A DNA stretch of 64,000 nucleotides from CAYSRC01 sp964446385 (GCA_964446385.1 CAYUOH010000005.1:1-64000), one strand, 5' to 3'; shown: positions 52,494-61,504, counted from the first letter of the stretch. A program made the numbers and translations. Notes: generated by a model not told the origin, from the sequence alone.

Positions 52494-52847
52494 TTAGAGA
52501 GAAGTCTTGGCCTGCTCTGTCAGGATGGTAAAAGCACCGGGATCGGCGATAGCCGTCTCGCTGAGCATTTTACGGTTGAGGTCGATTCCGGCCTTCTTGA
52601 GACCGTTCATAAAGGTTGAATAATTCATGCCGTTGGCCTTGCAGGCGGCGGAAATGCGGGTAATCCACAGACGGCGGAAATCACGCTTTTTCCGTTTTCT
52701 TCCGATATATGCATACTGGCCGGATTTGAAAACAGCCTGCTTGGCAGTCCTGAAGAGGGTGCTCTTGCTACCGTAGTAGCCCTTGGCCATCTTTAAAATC
52801 TTTTTTCTTCTCTTGCGAGTCATCATCGCGCCTTTTACGCGTGCCAT
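52494..52847 (-). CDS. rplT: 50S ribosomal protein L20
   Basis: 117 aa: ARVKGAMMTRKRRKKILKMAKGYYG, GRKRKKRDFRRLWITRI and YSTFMNGLKKAGIDLNRKML, fully typical. L20 is essential for early 50S assembly and in Firmicutes controls its own operon by binding the leader RNA. Last gene of infC-rpmI-rplT. Confidence 0.98.
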   Translation of the reverse strand: MARVKGAMMTRKRRKKILKMAKGYYGSKSTLFRTAKQAVFKSGQYAYIGRKRKKRDFRRLWITRISAACKANGMNYSTFMNGLKKAGIDLNRKMLSETAIADPGAFTILTEQAKTSL

Positions 52848-52881
52848 ATTAGTAATCCTCCTGTGTTAACAAATATTGAAA

Positions 52882-53085
52882 TTAGTTTTGATAAGGCAGT
52901 AATACTCTGAGATTGCCGACGTTTGTCTTATCAGCATATGTGCCCTTGCGCAGATTTCTGAGGCGTTTGGTGCTTTTTTTATTGAGGATATGGCGCTTGA
53001 AGGCATGAGCGCGTTTCATTTTACCGTTTTTTGTAATCTTGAAAATACGTTTCTTTGTACCACTGTGGGTTTTCATTTTGGGCAT
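52882..53085 (-). CDS. rpmI: 50S ribosomal protein L35
   Basis: 67 aa, basic, with PKMKTHSGTKKRIF, KMKRAHAFKRHILNKKSTKR and LRKGTYADKTNVGNLRVLLPY typical of L35. SD GGAGGAAT before the ATG. Middle gene of the infC operon. Confidence 0.98.
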   Translation of the reverse strand: MPKMKTHSGTKKRIFKITKNGKMKRAHAFKRHILNKKSTKRLRNLRKGTYADKTNVGNLRVLLPYQN

Positions 53086-53110
53086 GATAATATTCCTCCT
53101 GCTTTTTGGA

Positions 53111-53638
53111 TTATATTTGTGTTTTGGAAGAACGTGGAACGATGAACATCTGCATCGAGCGTCCCTCTAGTTTAGGCTCCTTATCGACTGTACCATATTC
53201 GGCAACAGCCTCAGCGAAACGGTTCATAACTACGATACCGAGAGAAGCATGGGCCATTTCACGGCCGCGAAAGCGCATGGAAGCCTTTACCTTGTTGCCC
53301 TCGCTGAGAAATTCTACGGCGTGACTGACTTTTGTCTCGAAATCGTGATCCCCAATATTGAGGGAAAGCCGTATTTCTTTGATTTCAACGGCCTTCTGGT
53401 TTTTCTTGGCTTCTTTTTCACGCTTTTGCTGTTCGAAACGGTATTTGCCGAAGTCCATAATACGGCATACCGGAGGAACCGCCTGTGGAGCAATTTCGAC
53501 CAAATCAAGGCCGCGCTGGGAAGCGGTTTCCAGCGCTTTGTCAATTGTAACGATACCAAGCTGACTGCCGTCGGCGTCAATAAGGCGGACCTCGGCGTCA
53601 TTGATTTCTTCGTTTACAGCATAGTCCTTCGCTGCTAT
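53111..53638 (-). CDS. infC: translation initiation factor IF-3, ATA start codon
   Basis: 175-aa factor that keeps subunits apart and proofreads the start codon. N domain: YAVNEEINDAEVRLIDADG; linker: RIMDFGKYRFEQQKREKEAKK; C domain: EIRLSLNIGDHDFETKV, GREMAHASLG. The start is an ATA at 53638-53636, 7 bases after a strong GGAGGTG SD. The upstream ATG (53665) would place the SD inside the coding sequence. infC is the classical gene with AUU/AUC/AUA starts, which lets IF3 reject its own mRNA when abundant. Here the residue after it is IAAKDYAVNEE, consistent with family N-termini. Confidence 0.95.
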   Translation of the reverse strand: MAAKDYAVNEEINDAEVRLIDADGSQLGIVTIDKALETASQRGLDLVEIAPQAVPPVCRIMDFGKYRFEQQKREKEAKKNQKAVEIKEIRLSLNIGDHDFETKVSHAVEFLSEGNKVKASMRFRGREMAHASLGIVVMNRFAEAVAEYGTVDKEPKLEGRSMQMFIVPRSSKTQI

Positions 53639-53679
53639 TGGGATACACCTCCGTAAAAAACACAAAATGTTATAATATA

Positions 53680-53805
53680 AACAAAAATGGCCCGGTAAAC
53701 CGCGCCACGAAAGAATACAGACGATAACCGCCCGAAATTCTATCGACCGGCAGCCTCAGAAAGGGCCGAACGGTGAGCACGGAAAACTATGTGCTACTTT
53801 GTTGT
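53680..53805 (-). promoter_or_regulatory. infC-rpmI-rplT leader with attenuator-like hairpin (candidate L20 leader)
   Basis: The operon has an untranslated leader of about 170 bases. Near its end, a stem GGCGCGGT/ACCGGGCC type hairpin (53706-53689 on the minus strand) is followed by ATTTTTGTTT, an intrinsic-terminator shape before the infC SD. Upstream leader segments can form alternatives. This matches the L20-dependent attenuation known for this operon in Bacillus; the detailed fold was not checked. Confidence 0.65.
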
Positions 53806-53812
53806 CCAACCT

Positions 53813-53840
53813 ATAATACCACAACATTGGGGTTTGTCAA
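53813..53840 (-). promoter_or_regulatory. sigma-A promoter of the infC operon
   Basis: On the minus strand TTGACA (53840-53835), 16-base spacer, TATTAT (53818-53813). Confidence 0.88.
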
Positions 53841-53854
53841 GCATTCTTTACTGA

Positions 53855-53886
53855 AGTTTTCCCGCTCCGCAAGGAGCGGGAAAACT
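53855..53886 (-). terminator. strong intrinsic terminator after the PHP-domain gene
   Basis: 14-bp perfect stem AGTTTTCCCGCTCC / GGAGCGGGAAAACT with a 4-base loop. It separates the 53900-56560 gene from the infC promoter immediately downstream. Confidence 0.9.
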
Positions 53887-53899
53887 GATAGGAATAATT

Positions 53900-56560
53900 T
53901 TATCCAAGCACGTACACTCGGTATTCGTGTACGTCTCCGTCTGGTGAATAAACAGCGTAACTGATATAGTCAGCTAGGTTTTCACTGTTGAATGTATGGT
54001 ACTGCTTTTCAATGGCAGAACCGTTGTAAACAGGCTCAAGAGTAGCACTGTTAAAATTGCGGTCGATACCCTTTACGTACCAGGTACCATTGTCGGAACG
54101 GCCGGAGGTAAGATTTGCCTCAGTGGTAAAACCGTCAAAGTCAGCATAATTATTGCTGTTTCCCTTAATAATCCAGATGGGGTTGCTGTAGGCGCAGCCG
54201 ACATCATCATTGACTGTAAAGCCTTTTCCTTCATCGGCTTCGGAATGAACCTCAAGTCGGTAGTATTCACGGGGATTGAGCGTAAGGGGAACGATTTCGC
54301 TGACGCTGAAAACGTTCTGACCGGTAAAGTCTTTGTCATAGACAAGCTCGGGGTCAAGATCGGTGAAATCTCCGGTAATCGGGTAACGGTAAAGCATTAC
54401 GGTGGTCAGGGGCGAGCTGTGGCTTGCGCTGATGTAGGCGGATGCGGATGTGGTTTCTGAAACGGAAATATTGTCGCCCATGTCGGTATCTCCTATATTA
54501 AAACGGAGCTCGGGACCGTTGGAGCTGTAGAAATTGCCGTTTGTAAGCATTTCAAGAATTGATTCCTCGCTCAGATCCTTAGCGGCACCGCGGATGTATC
54601 TGTGGCCTACGCCCTTGGACCATGCACTGTTAGTGGCCATAAAGCCGTATACGTGCTGTCCGTATGAAAGAAGGTTGTTCCAGGTATTGAGCGAGATGCG
54701 GACCTCCATACTGCCGTATTCATGGGCATACGACATCAGCTCAAGGCCGTTTATATTGCGCATGCCCTGGGCGCGGCTAATCTGCTCTATAATATCCCCA
54801 ATATCGAAGAAATGCGGTATATACACAAGGCCACCGGCGTCGATAACTTCGTTTATTGCGTCCTGAATGGTCAGCTGATGGTCGGGAGTGACTTCAAAAT
54901 CTGTATCGGGCCAGACATCTGTCCCGTAAACGAGAAGATGGGTTGTAGTCTCTCCGGGCTCTTCCGCAAGAAGCTGCAGAAACTTGCCGGGAGCGCCTGT
55001 AAGCGAATCAACATCGCTCTGCGAAAGCTTTTCAGCCATCAGGGGCTGGTCATCCTTGCTGTTTTCGACGCTGTAGATGAAGCTCATGCCGTTTTCGTAG
55101 GCGTACTTTACGTTATCCTCAATTGTGGAGCCGTAACGGTTGCTCTTTCCGACATCGCTGTGAGTGTGAATGTCTCCGCTGTAGTAGCTGTTGGCACCCA
55201 GAATATCCACGAACTGCGATTTTCCCCACAGGCCGTTTGTGCCGCTGTAGAAAACGGCGTGATGACCTGCCTCAAGAGCAATAACATCGACAGAGACGGT
55301 TACACTTTCATCGGAGGGGACGTTGGATACGGTAACATTGTTTCCTTCAGGGAAGAGGAAGGCCTCGCTTGTCAAAGTAAGCTCGTCACTAGAAATTGTG
55401 TAGCCTGTGTTGTTATTGATTTCAAGGGTAAGATTATACCTCTCACCGACGAAATGGGCGTCAAGAGTCTTTTTCACGTCACTGCCGTTTAGTGTAAGGG
55501 CATTGACATCCTTTTCTTCCGGAACCGTTGCACCTGTGATGGCTGTGTTGGGTGCGTTGATATATACGCGGCAGTTGCTGAAGCGGTAGCCCGACATATC
55601 GCAGACAGCCTCTCCTCCGGAAAGATATACGGTGCCGTTATTTAACGTAAGGGTGCCTCCGGTGATGTTCACAAGAGGAAGCGACATAAATCCGTCGTAC
55701 TGATCTTCAACGTCAACCGAATAGTCGGAATTGAGTGCGAGCGTATCCCCCGACTTAAGTGAAGGATGTGAAAGGTATGTAAGGAGCACGGGCTCGGATG
55801 TGGCGTTGTAGGTGTACACCGCTGGATGAGGTTCCTTCATCAGATCGAAACGGATTGCAAGACGTTCAAGGTCAATAACGCCCTTGTAATTCAGCACAAG
55901 AGCTCCGCCTGCGATAAACAATAGAATCAGCAGGATAATCGGGATAAAAAGACTTACCCTACCCTTCTTTTTCTTCTTCGGTGGATTTTCGGCGGAAGTC
56001 TTTTTTATTTTGGTCTCCGTGTCGGGAATATCAAACATAAATTCACCGCCGTTCGTTGTATATTTCGGGGGTGTCACTCCGCTTACGGTGCCGAGTTTAT
56101 GCCCAGAAGCCTGAGCAACCGGACCGGTGTTTATGGCATCACGGGCGGCGGCAGCTCTTATATCGCCGGTTGCATCGTTACGAGCGGCTTTTTCGGCCTC
56201 ATTTTCCTCAGGAGAGTCAATCTTCTGAACATCGGTAGCAACCATCTCCGCAGTGCGGCGCATTGCGGCAAGGGCCCGCTCGGTATATGTTTTTTTTGCT
56301 AGTTGATAAATACGCCTTCCCTCGGCCTTCGCGGCCTCGTAGGCGCGAGTCAGCTGCTCCTCGGAAACGTTCTTGCCCTGGGCGGCCTTTTCAATAGCGG
56401 CCTTGGCGGCGGCGTAGGCCTTTTGGCCTTCGGCCGTACTGGCTTTTTCTATCTGCTGGATTACGCGTTCAGGCAACACGGGTTCAGATGCCTGAACGGT
56501 GTTTTTCGGATGTTCACCGTTTGCTGGTGCAGTAAAGGAAAAACCGTTATTTTCATCCAT
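53900..56560 (-). CDS. membrane-anchored CehA/McbA-like PHP-fold protein with altered metal site
   Basis: 886 aa from the ATG at 56560 (AAGGAG SD; upstream in-frame ATG has no SD). Residues about 25-130 are Ala/Lys/Glu-rich helical repeats (AAAKAAIEKAAQ, RAYEAAKAEG) predicted cytoplasmic. Lys-rich stop-transfer and a transmembrane helix lie at about 202-224. The extracellular part begins with a beta-rich region (about 250-450), then a PHP domain of the CehA/McbA type: GDIHTHSD (His465, His467), LLAEEPGETTTHLLVYG and VYIPHFF (His583). The usual TDHN segment reads SVEN (about 497-500) and the usual SDSH/SDAH segment reads NSAWS (about 644-648), so several metal ligands are replaced. A catalytically impaired or binding-only role at the cell surface is inferred. 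Confidence 0.85.
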   Translation of the reverse strand: MDENNGFSFTAPANGEHPKNTVQASEPVLPERVIQQIEKASTAEGQKAYAAAKAAIEKAAQGKNVSEEQLTRAYEAAKAEGRRIYQLAKKTYTERALAAMRRTAEMVATDVQKIDSPEENEAEKAARNDATGDIRAAAARDAINTGPVAQASGHKLGTVSGVTPPKYTTNGGEFMFDIPDTETKIKKTSAENPPKKKKKGRVSLFIPIILLILLFIAGGALVLNYKGVIDLERLAIRFDLMKEPHPAVYTYNATSEPVLLTYLSHPSLKSGDTLALNSDYSVDVEDQYDGFMSLPLVNITGGTLTLNNGTVYLSGGEAVCDMSGYRFSNCRVYINAPNTAITGATVPEEKDVNALTLNGSDVKKTLDAHFVGERYNLTLEINNNTGYTISSDELTLTSEAFLFPEGNNVTVSNVPSDESVTVSVDVIALEAGHHAVFYSGTNGLWGKSQFVDILGANSYYSGDIHTHSDVGKSNRYGSTIEDNVKYAYENGMSFIYSVENSKDDQPLMAEKLSQSDVDSLTGAPGKFLQLLAEEPGETTTHLLVYGTDVWPDTDFEVTPDHQLTIQDAINEVIDAGGLVYIPHFFDIGDIIEQISRAQGMRNINGLELMSYAHEYGSMEVRISLNTWNNLLSYGQHVYGFMATNSAWSKGVGHRYIRGAAKDLSEESILEMLTNGNFYSSNGPELRFNIGDTDMGDNISVSETTSASAYISASHSSPLTTVMLYRYPITGDFTDLDPELVYDKDFTGQNVFSVSEIVPLTLNPREYYRLEVHSEADEGKGFTVNDDVGCAYSNPIWIIKGNSNNYADFDGFTTEANLTSGRSDNGTWYVKGIDRNFNSATLEPVYNGSAIEKQYHTFNSENLADYISYAVYSPDGDVHEYRVYVLG

Positions 56561-56648
56561 GAGGAAAAATCTCCTTTGTATGCATATCTCATTTAATTTT
56601 AGCAAATAGCAAAAGACAATTCAACCCAGCGCAGCTTTATATTCCTAT

Positions 56649-56676
56649 TTGCAACACGGTTTAAAAAATATATAAT
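56649..56676 (+). promoter_or_regulatory. sigma-A-type promoter of the WYL regulator gene
   Basis: TTGCAA (56649-56654), 16-base spacer, TATAAT (56671-56676), 35 bases before the start codon. Confidence 0.75.
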
Positions 56677-56710
56677 TATTTTAAAAATACAAAAAGGTAA
56701 GGTGACACTA

Positions 56711-57724
56711 ATGCCGCAGCTTCCCGACTCTGCTCCCATGCACGCGCGCAGCCTCAGAATCCTTTATCTAAGGCAGCAACTGATGGCCGAAACCGACCGA
56801 GACCACGGTCTTTCACTTGAACTGCTCCAAAATTATCTTGAAGGCATGGGTATTCCCGCGGAACGAAAGACGGTTTACTCCGATATCGAAGCTCTACAGT
56901 CCTTCGGCGACGACATCCTCCTCCACAGGGGTAAAATCTTCGACTATCGTGTGTTGACCCGTGATTTCGAAGACGCGGAAATAAGTCTGCTTGTAAATGC
57001 GGTTGAGTCATGCAAATTTATCACGCGGGACAAATCGCTTCAGCTGATTAACAAACTTGGTAACCTTACGTCCTCTTTCCGGGCGCGCAACCTGCGGCGC
57101 AATACGCAGCTGGATGGACGTGTTAAAAGCCAGAATGAAAACATATACGATACCGTCAATGCACTGTATGACAGTCTGAATACCGGTGAAATGTTCACAT
57201 TCCGCTATTTCAGGTACGGGCGCAGTAAGGAACAGATTTTTGGACACGGCGGTCTAAAATACCGAGTATACCCTCTCGGTGTACAATTCAGCGACAACAA
57301 CTACTATCTTATTGCATACAGTCTCGCCGATGGCGAAATACGCAACTATCGTGCGGACCGTATGTCCGACGCCAAAAGCACCCACTTTCTGAAGAAGGAC
57401 GTTGTTCCGGATGAATATCGCAGTTTCGACATTGAGGAATATTCGCGAGAAATGTTTTCGATGTTCGGCGGCGAGCCGGCCGAAGTCACTATGCAGTTCC
57501 ACGAGAGCCTGGCTAGTCAGGTAATTGACCGCTTCGGAAGCGAGCTTGTTTTCATACCGGAAGGCAAAGAGGATTTCAGGGTGAAAACCCGCGTTGTCCC
57601 CTCTCCCAACTTTTTCAGCTGGATAGCCTCGTTCTCAGGCCGTGCAAAGATTCTCAACCCTCCGGGGGTCGTATCCGATTATCGGGAAATGCTTTCAGCT
57701 GCGTTGGAAGCAAGTAACAGGTAA
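56711..57724 (+). CDS. WYL-domain transcriptional regulator
   Basis: 337 aa. An HTH of the HTH_11/DeoR-like type is at the N-terminus (HARSLRILYLRQQLM...LSLELLQNYLEGMGIPAERKTVYSDIEAL). Then a WYL domain follows at about 140-225 (GLKYRVYPLGVQFSDNNYYLIAYSL, IRNYRADRM), with a WCX C-terminal extension (EVTMQFHESLASQVIDRFG, FFSWIASFSGRAKIL). WYL domains sense nucleic acid or nucleotide ligands in several regulators. The ATG at 56711 has AAGGTG 6 bases upstream; the GTG at 56702 is part of that SD region. Adjacent genes (PHP-fold gene divergent, nudC downstream) give no clear target. Confidence 0.93.
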   Translation: MPQLPDSAPMHARSLRILYLRQQLMAETDRDHGLSLELLQNYLEGMGIPAERKTVYSDIEALQSFGDDILLHRGKIFDYRVLTRDFEDAEISLLVNAVESCKFITRDKSLQLINKLGNLTSSFRARNLRRNTQLDGRVKSQNENIYDTVNALYDSLNTGEMFTFRYFRYGRSKEQIFGHGGLKYRVYPLGVQFSDNNYYLIAYSLADGEIRNYRADRMSDAKSTHFLKKDVVPDEYRSFDIEEYSREMFSMFGGEPAEVTMQFHESLASQVIDRFGSELVFIPEGKEDFRVKTRVVPSPNFFSWIASFSGRAKILNPPGVVSDYREMLSAALEASNR

Positions 57725-57786
57725 CAAATTACAAATGACTAGTTATTAGTTATATAATTCAGGATATTATGAAATAAAGGATAAAA

Positions 57787-58635
57787 ATGATACAGGATAT
57801 ATACCCTCACAGGCTCAACAACGAATATGTGCCGGATGCCTTTTCGAACAGTGAAAGTGTTGTCCTCTGCTTCTCGGGGGGAAAGCTTCTGTGCAGCATC
57901 AAAGAGGACGAAGTAATTACTCTTCCGCTTATGCGTGATATCTCATCCGCGCCCTCTGCCGAAGGGATGACCTATCTTTTCAGTCTCGACAATATTAAAT
58001 ACTTCCTATCCCCCGCTCCCGAAAACCCGGTTTCTGAAAATTTTGAATACAGGGAAATCAATGTTTTCCGCAGAATAAAACCCGCGGAGCTACGCCTTGT
58101 GATAATAACAGGATACCACCTGTACCTTTGGTATTCAGGCAACCGTTACTGCGGCCGCTGCGGTCATACCACAGTCCCGGACAATTACGAGCGGATGTTG
58201 CGCTGCCCAGAATGCGGGAACATGATATTCCCGCGTATCATGCCTTCGGTTATCGTCGGTGTCATCCATGGAGACCAGCTTCTGCTTACAAGATACAACC
58301 GCCCCGAAAGCAGACTTGCGGCTCTTGTCGCAGGTTTTACCGAAATCGGAGAAACCGCGGAGGAAACCGTAAGACGCGAGGTAATGGAAGAGGTAGGCCT
58401 GAAGGTCAAGAACATCCGGTACTACAAAAGTCAGCCTTGGGGCATCAGCGCAGGAGGTCTTCTTCTCGGATTCTGGTGCGACGTTGACGGAGACCCGACT
58501 ATTCATGTTGACGGTACCGAGCTCGTAGAAGCCGCATGGCTTTCCCGTGAGAATATTCTTGAAAACTATACGGATAACGAGGTCGCGCTTACGTCAAACA
58601 TGATAATGACTTTCGCCAGAAAAGGCGAAAATTGA
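57787..58635 (+). CDS. nudC: NADH pyrophosphatase NudC
   Basis: 282 aa. N-terminal Nudix-like half, zinc ribbon CGRCG...CPECG at about 118-143, and a Nudix hydrolase core with the box GFTEIGETAEETVRREVMEEVGL, then the NADH-type SQPWG motif in YYKSQPWGISAGGLLLGFWCD. It cleaves NADH to NMNH and AMP and, in E. coli, removes NAD caps from RNA. Stands after the WYL regulator and before a strong terminator. Confidence 0.96.
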   Translation: MIQDIYPHRLNNEYVPDAFSNSESVVLCFSGGKLLCSIKEDEVITLPLMRDISSAPSAEGMTYLFSLDNIKYFLSPAPENPVSENFEYREINVFRRIKPAELRLVIITGYHLYLWYSGNRYCGRCGHTTVPDNYERMLRCPECGNMIFPRIMPSVIVGVIHGDQLLLTRYNRPESRLAALVAGFTEIGETAEETVRREVMEEVGLKVKNIRYYKSQPWGISAGGLLLGFWCDVDGDPTIHVDGTELVEAAWLSRENILENYTDNEVALTSNMIMTFARKGEN

Positions 58636-58656
58636 TTCCGCCAGTCATTTTGTAAT

Positions 58657-58709
58657 AAAAGATCAATCCGGAGGTCCTTTCAGAAGGTCTCCGGATTGAT
58701 CTTTTTTGT
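58657..58709. terminator. bidirectional terminator between nudC and pssA
   Basis: Long stem AAAAGATCAATCCGGAGGTCC with its near-perfect complement (7-base loop), with A-run on the left and T-run on the right; serves the two convergent genes. Confidence 0.93.
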
Positions 58710-58717
58710 TTGGATAT

Positions 58718-59392
58718 TTAACCGAATAACCTGAAAAGGATCAGTACAAGCAGCTCCAGTGCACCTATTCCGGTCATAATCATCATGCCTTTGAAATCGG
58801 GCTTGCGCACCGGAATGTTGAGCAGGAAAAGAAACGTCATCAGAAGCATCACAGCGAAATACGCGGTAATGAACACCTCGCGGGAAATCTTTACGAGCAG
58901 GCACAGCAACGGAAACACAAGCGCCGCTGATGTTACGGGCAGGCCGGTGTAAGTCGTTCTGCGGCCGGTCTCGGTCTTCTGGCGCTCCTCTTCGGTAACG
59001 TTGTAGTATGCAAGGCGGATATAGGCCGCAAGCATGTACATAACAGCGATGATAAAAGTGACGACATAAAGGAACAATGCCCCTTTGTGCGAACCCACGT
59101 CAATCTTTGAAAATGCTCTTAATCCCTCAATACCGATAACGGCCGGAAGAATACCAAACGCCACAACGTCGGAAAGAGAGTCTATTTGGATGCCGAACTG
59201 ATTGCCTATATCGGTGCGGTCCTTTTTGGTTGAAGCGACCTTGCCGTCAAAAGCGTCGCACAGACCGCTTATCAGTAGGCAGATAACGCCCTGAAACGGG
59301 CTGTCGTTTGTCAGCGAAAGGAATATTCCCGCACAGGCGGAAATAAATGAAAGATATGTCAGCCATACCGTGTAATCGTAAAAACCTATCAT
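58718..59392 (-). CDS. pssA: CDP-alcohol phosphatidyltransferase, probably phosphatidylserine synthase
   Basis: 224 aa with about six membrane helices. The CDP-OH-P motif is readable: GLCDAFDGKVASTKKDRTDIGNQFGIQIDSLSD (the DG..A...G...D...D pattern with the first Asp in CDAFDG). The wording of the motif and the flanking FLSLTNDSPFQG..CLLISG resemble archaeal/Bacillus type PssA, which makes phosphatidylserine from CDP-DAG and serine; no Psd gene is seen here. Overlaps the GT-C gene stop by 4 bases. Confidence 0.88.
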   Translation of the reverse strand: MIGFYDYTVWLTYLSFISACAGIFLSLTNDSPFQGVICLLISGLCDAFDGKVASTKKDRTDIGNQFGIQIDSLSDVVAFGILPAVIGIEGLRAFSKIDVGSHKGALFLYVVTFIIAVMYMLAAYIRLAYYNVTEEERQKTETGRRTTYTGLPVTSAALVFPLLCLLVKISREVFITAYFAVMLLMTFLFLLNIPVRKPDFKGMMIMTGIGALELLVLILFRLFG

Positions 59393-60570
59393 TTTTTACT
59401 GTTCCTTTTCAGCTGCGGTTTTGTTTCGCAAACCGCCTTATAGAAAACAGTCGCGTAAACTATATAATTCGCAATCGCGACGTATTTGAGGTCGAAGACC
59501 GTAAAGTCAAGAATAAACGGGAAATACGCGAACAAGGCAATAATCTGGATTGCAATCGTCTCGGTGTACATCTCACGGTATATCACCGCGAACATTACCA
59601 TAAGAATTTCGACCGGGAAAGCGTATCTGTCGTGCATTTCCGGCAGGAACATCACGCAGGTGTACCCTGAAAGGATGGTAAACAGCAAATACTCCCGCGC
59701 GGTGTAGTGTCTGTTCTTCGCCGTTAGGTAAACGAACAGCATAATAACAAGACCCAGAGCAAATATTATTCCCGCGGGCTGTAGAATATCGTACTGCGCG
59801 TCGGGCAACCAGCAGTAGATATTGGGATAATCAAGCGACAGGGATTTGTAGGTCCCTATCTGGTCGAGATAAGTGCGCCAGATTGCCGACAGAGGCCTGC
59901 CGATAATCAGGGCCGGCGCGCTGCAAACAAGCACCGCAGCCGGGGTTCCCAGAGCCTTGTACAGAAGACAGGGATGCTCCAAAATCCAGTAAAGAAGGAT
60001 TACGGGCAAAAAAAACAGTGCCTGAAGTTTGAATGCTAGGGCCACACCGAAGGCAAAGAACCCCCAGAAGGGCTTTTTGCGGTAAAACAACAGAAAGGAT
60101 ATTACGATAAAGGACGTGTACATGGCGTCGCACTGTCCCCACAGAGCGCTGTTGACAAACACGGTGGGCATAAATAACACAAGGAAGAACGCCAGCCCGG
60201 GCGCGAACTTTTTACGTCCGTCAGGGACAATCCTGTACGCAAGCATCGCTCCGCCGAATGCAAGAACAAAATCAAACACGCTGGACATGCCCTTAATAAG
60301 GTTCGCCGGATCTCCGGGGAAATAGGTTATAGCCGCCATCAACGTTTGATACAGCATGTTGTAGTTGCCGACTTTGTGTCCCAGCGCGCCAAAACCGCCG
60401 TAAAGTTTTATCTTGTCGTACCAGATAAGCAGATCGCTACGGATGTCGCCGAACAGGTATGGAAACAGTTTAGCACGAAGCACAATGCTGAGCGCAAGCA
60501 GCAACACACCGCCAATAATCAGAGCGTAGCGTTTTATAAAATCAAGTATTTTCTGCTCAACCTTGTACAT
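59389..60570 (-). CDS. polytopic GT-C type glycosyltransferase (Gpi18-like)
   Basis: 393 aa with around ten hydrophobic segments. Two Asp-containing loops typical for GT-C enzymes are visible: GDIRSDLLIWYDKIK near the N-terminus and NSALWGQCDAMYTSF in the middle, the latter characteristic of the mannosyltransferase/Gpi18-like group. Also MFLPEMHDRYAFP. It uses polyprenyl-phosphate sugars on the outer face. Coupled to pssA by 4-base overlap, suggesting membrane-lipid glycosylation (inference). Confidence 0.85.
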   Translation of the reverse strand: MYKVEQKILDFIKRYALIIGGVLLLALSIVLRAKLFPYLFGDIRSDLLIWYDKIKLYGGFGALGHKVGNYNMLYQTLMAAITYFPGDPANLIKGMSSVFDFVLAFGGAMLAYRIVPDGRKKFAPGLAFFLVLFMPTVFVNSALWGQCDAMYTSFIVISFLLFYRKKPFWGFFAFGVALAFKLQALFFLPVILLYWILEHPCLLYKALGTPAAVLVCSAPALIIGRPLSAIWRTYLDQIGTYKSLSLDYPNIYCWLPDAQYDILQPAGIIFALGLVIMLFVYLTAKNRHYTAREYLLFTILSGYTCVMFLPEMHDRYAFPVEILMVMFAVIYREMYTETIAIQIIALFAYFPFILDFTVFDLKYVAIANYIVYATVFYKAVCETKPQLKRNSKK

Positions 60571-60623
60571 AAAATGCTCAGCCTTTCCGGATATTGTCGT
60601 CTCTTATTATATTACCCGACAGA

Positions 60624-60878
60624 TTATATATCAAGAAAAGGAAGCGCCCTAGTCCGGTAGGGCAGGGCACAATCCGTAATTACCAGAATCTTCAGAAGGG
60701 TCCGCCCTATCTTCCCATAGGGGGATGCGGTCTGTATCCGAACATCCCAAAAATGGGGGACGAGCCTGAATAGTACGCAAAGTGGAAGGAAAACAAGCCC
60801 CTGTACAAGACGCATTATCGCGAACACACACGCAAACACAGCCCAGATTATCAATATTGTCAGCAGCATTTTCTTCAC
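60624..60878 (-). CDS. small membrane protein, function unknown
   Basis: 84 aa from GTG at 60878, or 81 aa from the ATG three codons later; AAGGAG is nearby but spacing is short for the GTG and slightly long for the ATG. Two hydrophobic stretches (about 5-22, 26-42), then a polar C-terminus. 53 bases upstream of the GT-C gene on the same strand. No family recognised. Confidence 0.55.
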   Translation of the reverse strand: MKKMLLTILIIWAVFACVFAIMRLVQGLVFLPLCVLFRLVPHFWDVRIQTASPYGKIGRTLLKILVITDCALPYRTRALPFLDI

Positions 60879-61033
60879 CGCTCCTTTTTTTATGTAACGA
60901 ATAAAGTCTACCTTCCGTTAACCATCTCATAAATGACAAAAGTAACAAATTAAGGTTATGAAATTATTTTAAAACACAAAAATATCGGCAGTCTTTATTA
61001 AGTGCTACATTTAAACATAACTTACTTAATGCC

Positions 61034-61504
61034 TTAACCACTGTACCCCGAAGTAACTCCGTTAGGGCCAACGTATCTGCTTTCACCGAGGCCGAGGATC
61101 AATTTGAACAACGTGGGGAAAATGCATAGTCCAAGGCCGAAGAAGAATCCCCTTCCGTAGCATTTTGCGAGCTTGAAACTGCTGATGATATGGATTACAC
61201 CGATTACAAGGCCAAGCAGGGCTACGACAGCACCCGCCGCTTCGCTTTTTTCCATAAACGGTCCAAGTATGCCCTGGCCGACTACAGCGGCGATTAGAAT
61301 CCAAAACGCGGTAATGCTCCAGCTGATCTTGAACTGGACAGCCACATTGTACACGGGGATAATGCTCTTCCAGCCGGGCTCCCCCGCCTTTGTGAATATG
61401 CGCCAGTACGCAACGATCTGAAGAAGGAAAAGAATTCCAGCAATAGTGCCGTATAAGATGATTCCGTTGAGAATTACGCCGGCAATTGTACCTATAGCTA
61501 CCAT
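61034..61504 (-). CDS. DUF5684-type membrane protein
   Basis: 156 aa with about four membrane helices. The N-terminal segment IVAYWRIFTKAGEPGWKSIIPVYNVAVQFKISW is characteristic of the DUF5684 group (often seen with signal-peptidase or Zn-ribbon neighbours in Clostridia); function unknown. The C-terminus is Gly-rich (YVGPNGVTSGYSG). Single gene with a long upstream gap. Confidence 0.85.
   Translation of the reverse strand: MVAIGTIAGVILNGIILYGTIAGILFLLQIVAYWRIFTKAGEPGWKSIIPVYNVAVQFKISWSITAFWILIAAVVGQGILGPFMEKSEAAGAVVALLGLVIGVIHIISSFKLAKCYGRGFFFGLGLCIFPTLFKLILGLGESRYVGPNGVTSGYSG

Noticed and set aside
54722..55492. 256-codon plus-strand frame opposite the PHP-fold gene
   Set aside because: Antisense shadow without SD or domain signature.
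60649..60948. Alternative minus-strand frame overlapping the 84-aa membrane protein
   Set aside because: No SD at its start, mixed Cys-rich sequence without pattern; the 60624-60878 frame has a nearby AAGGAG and coherent membrane segments.
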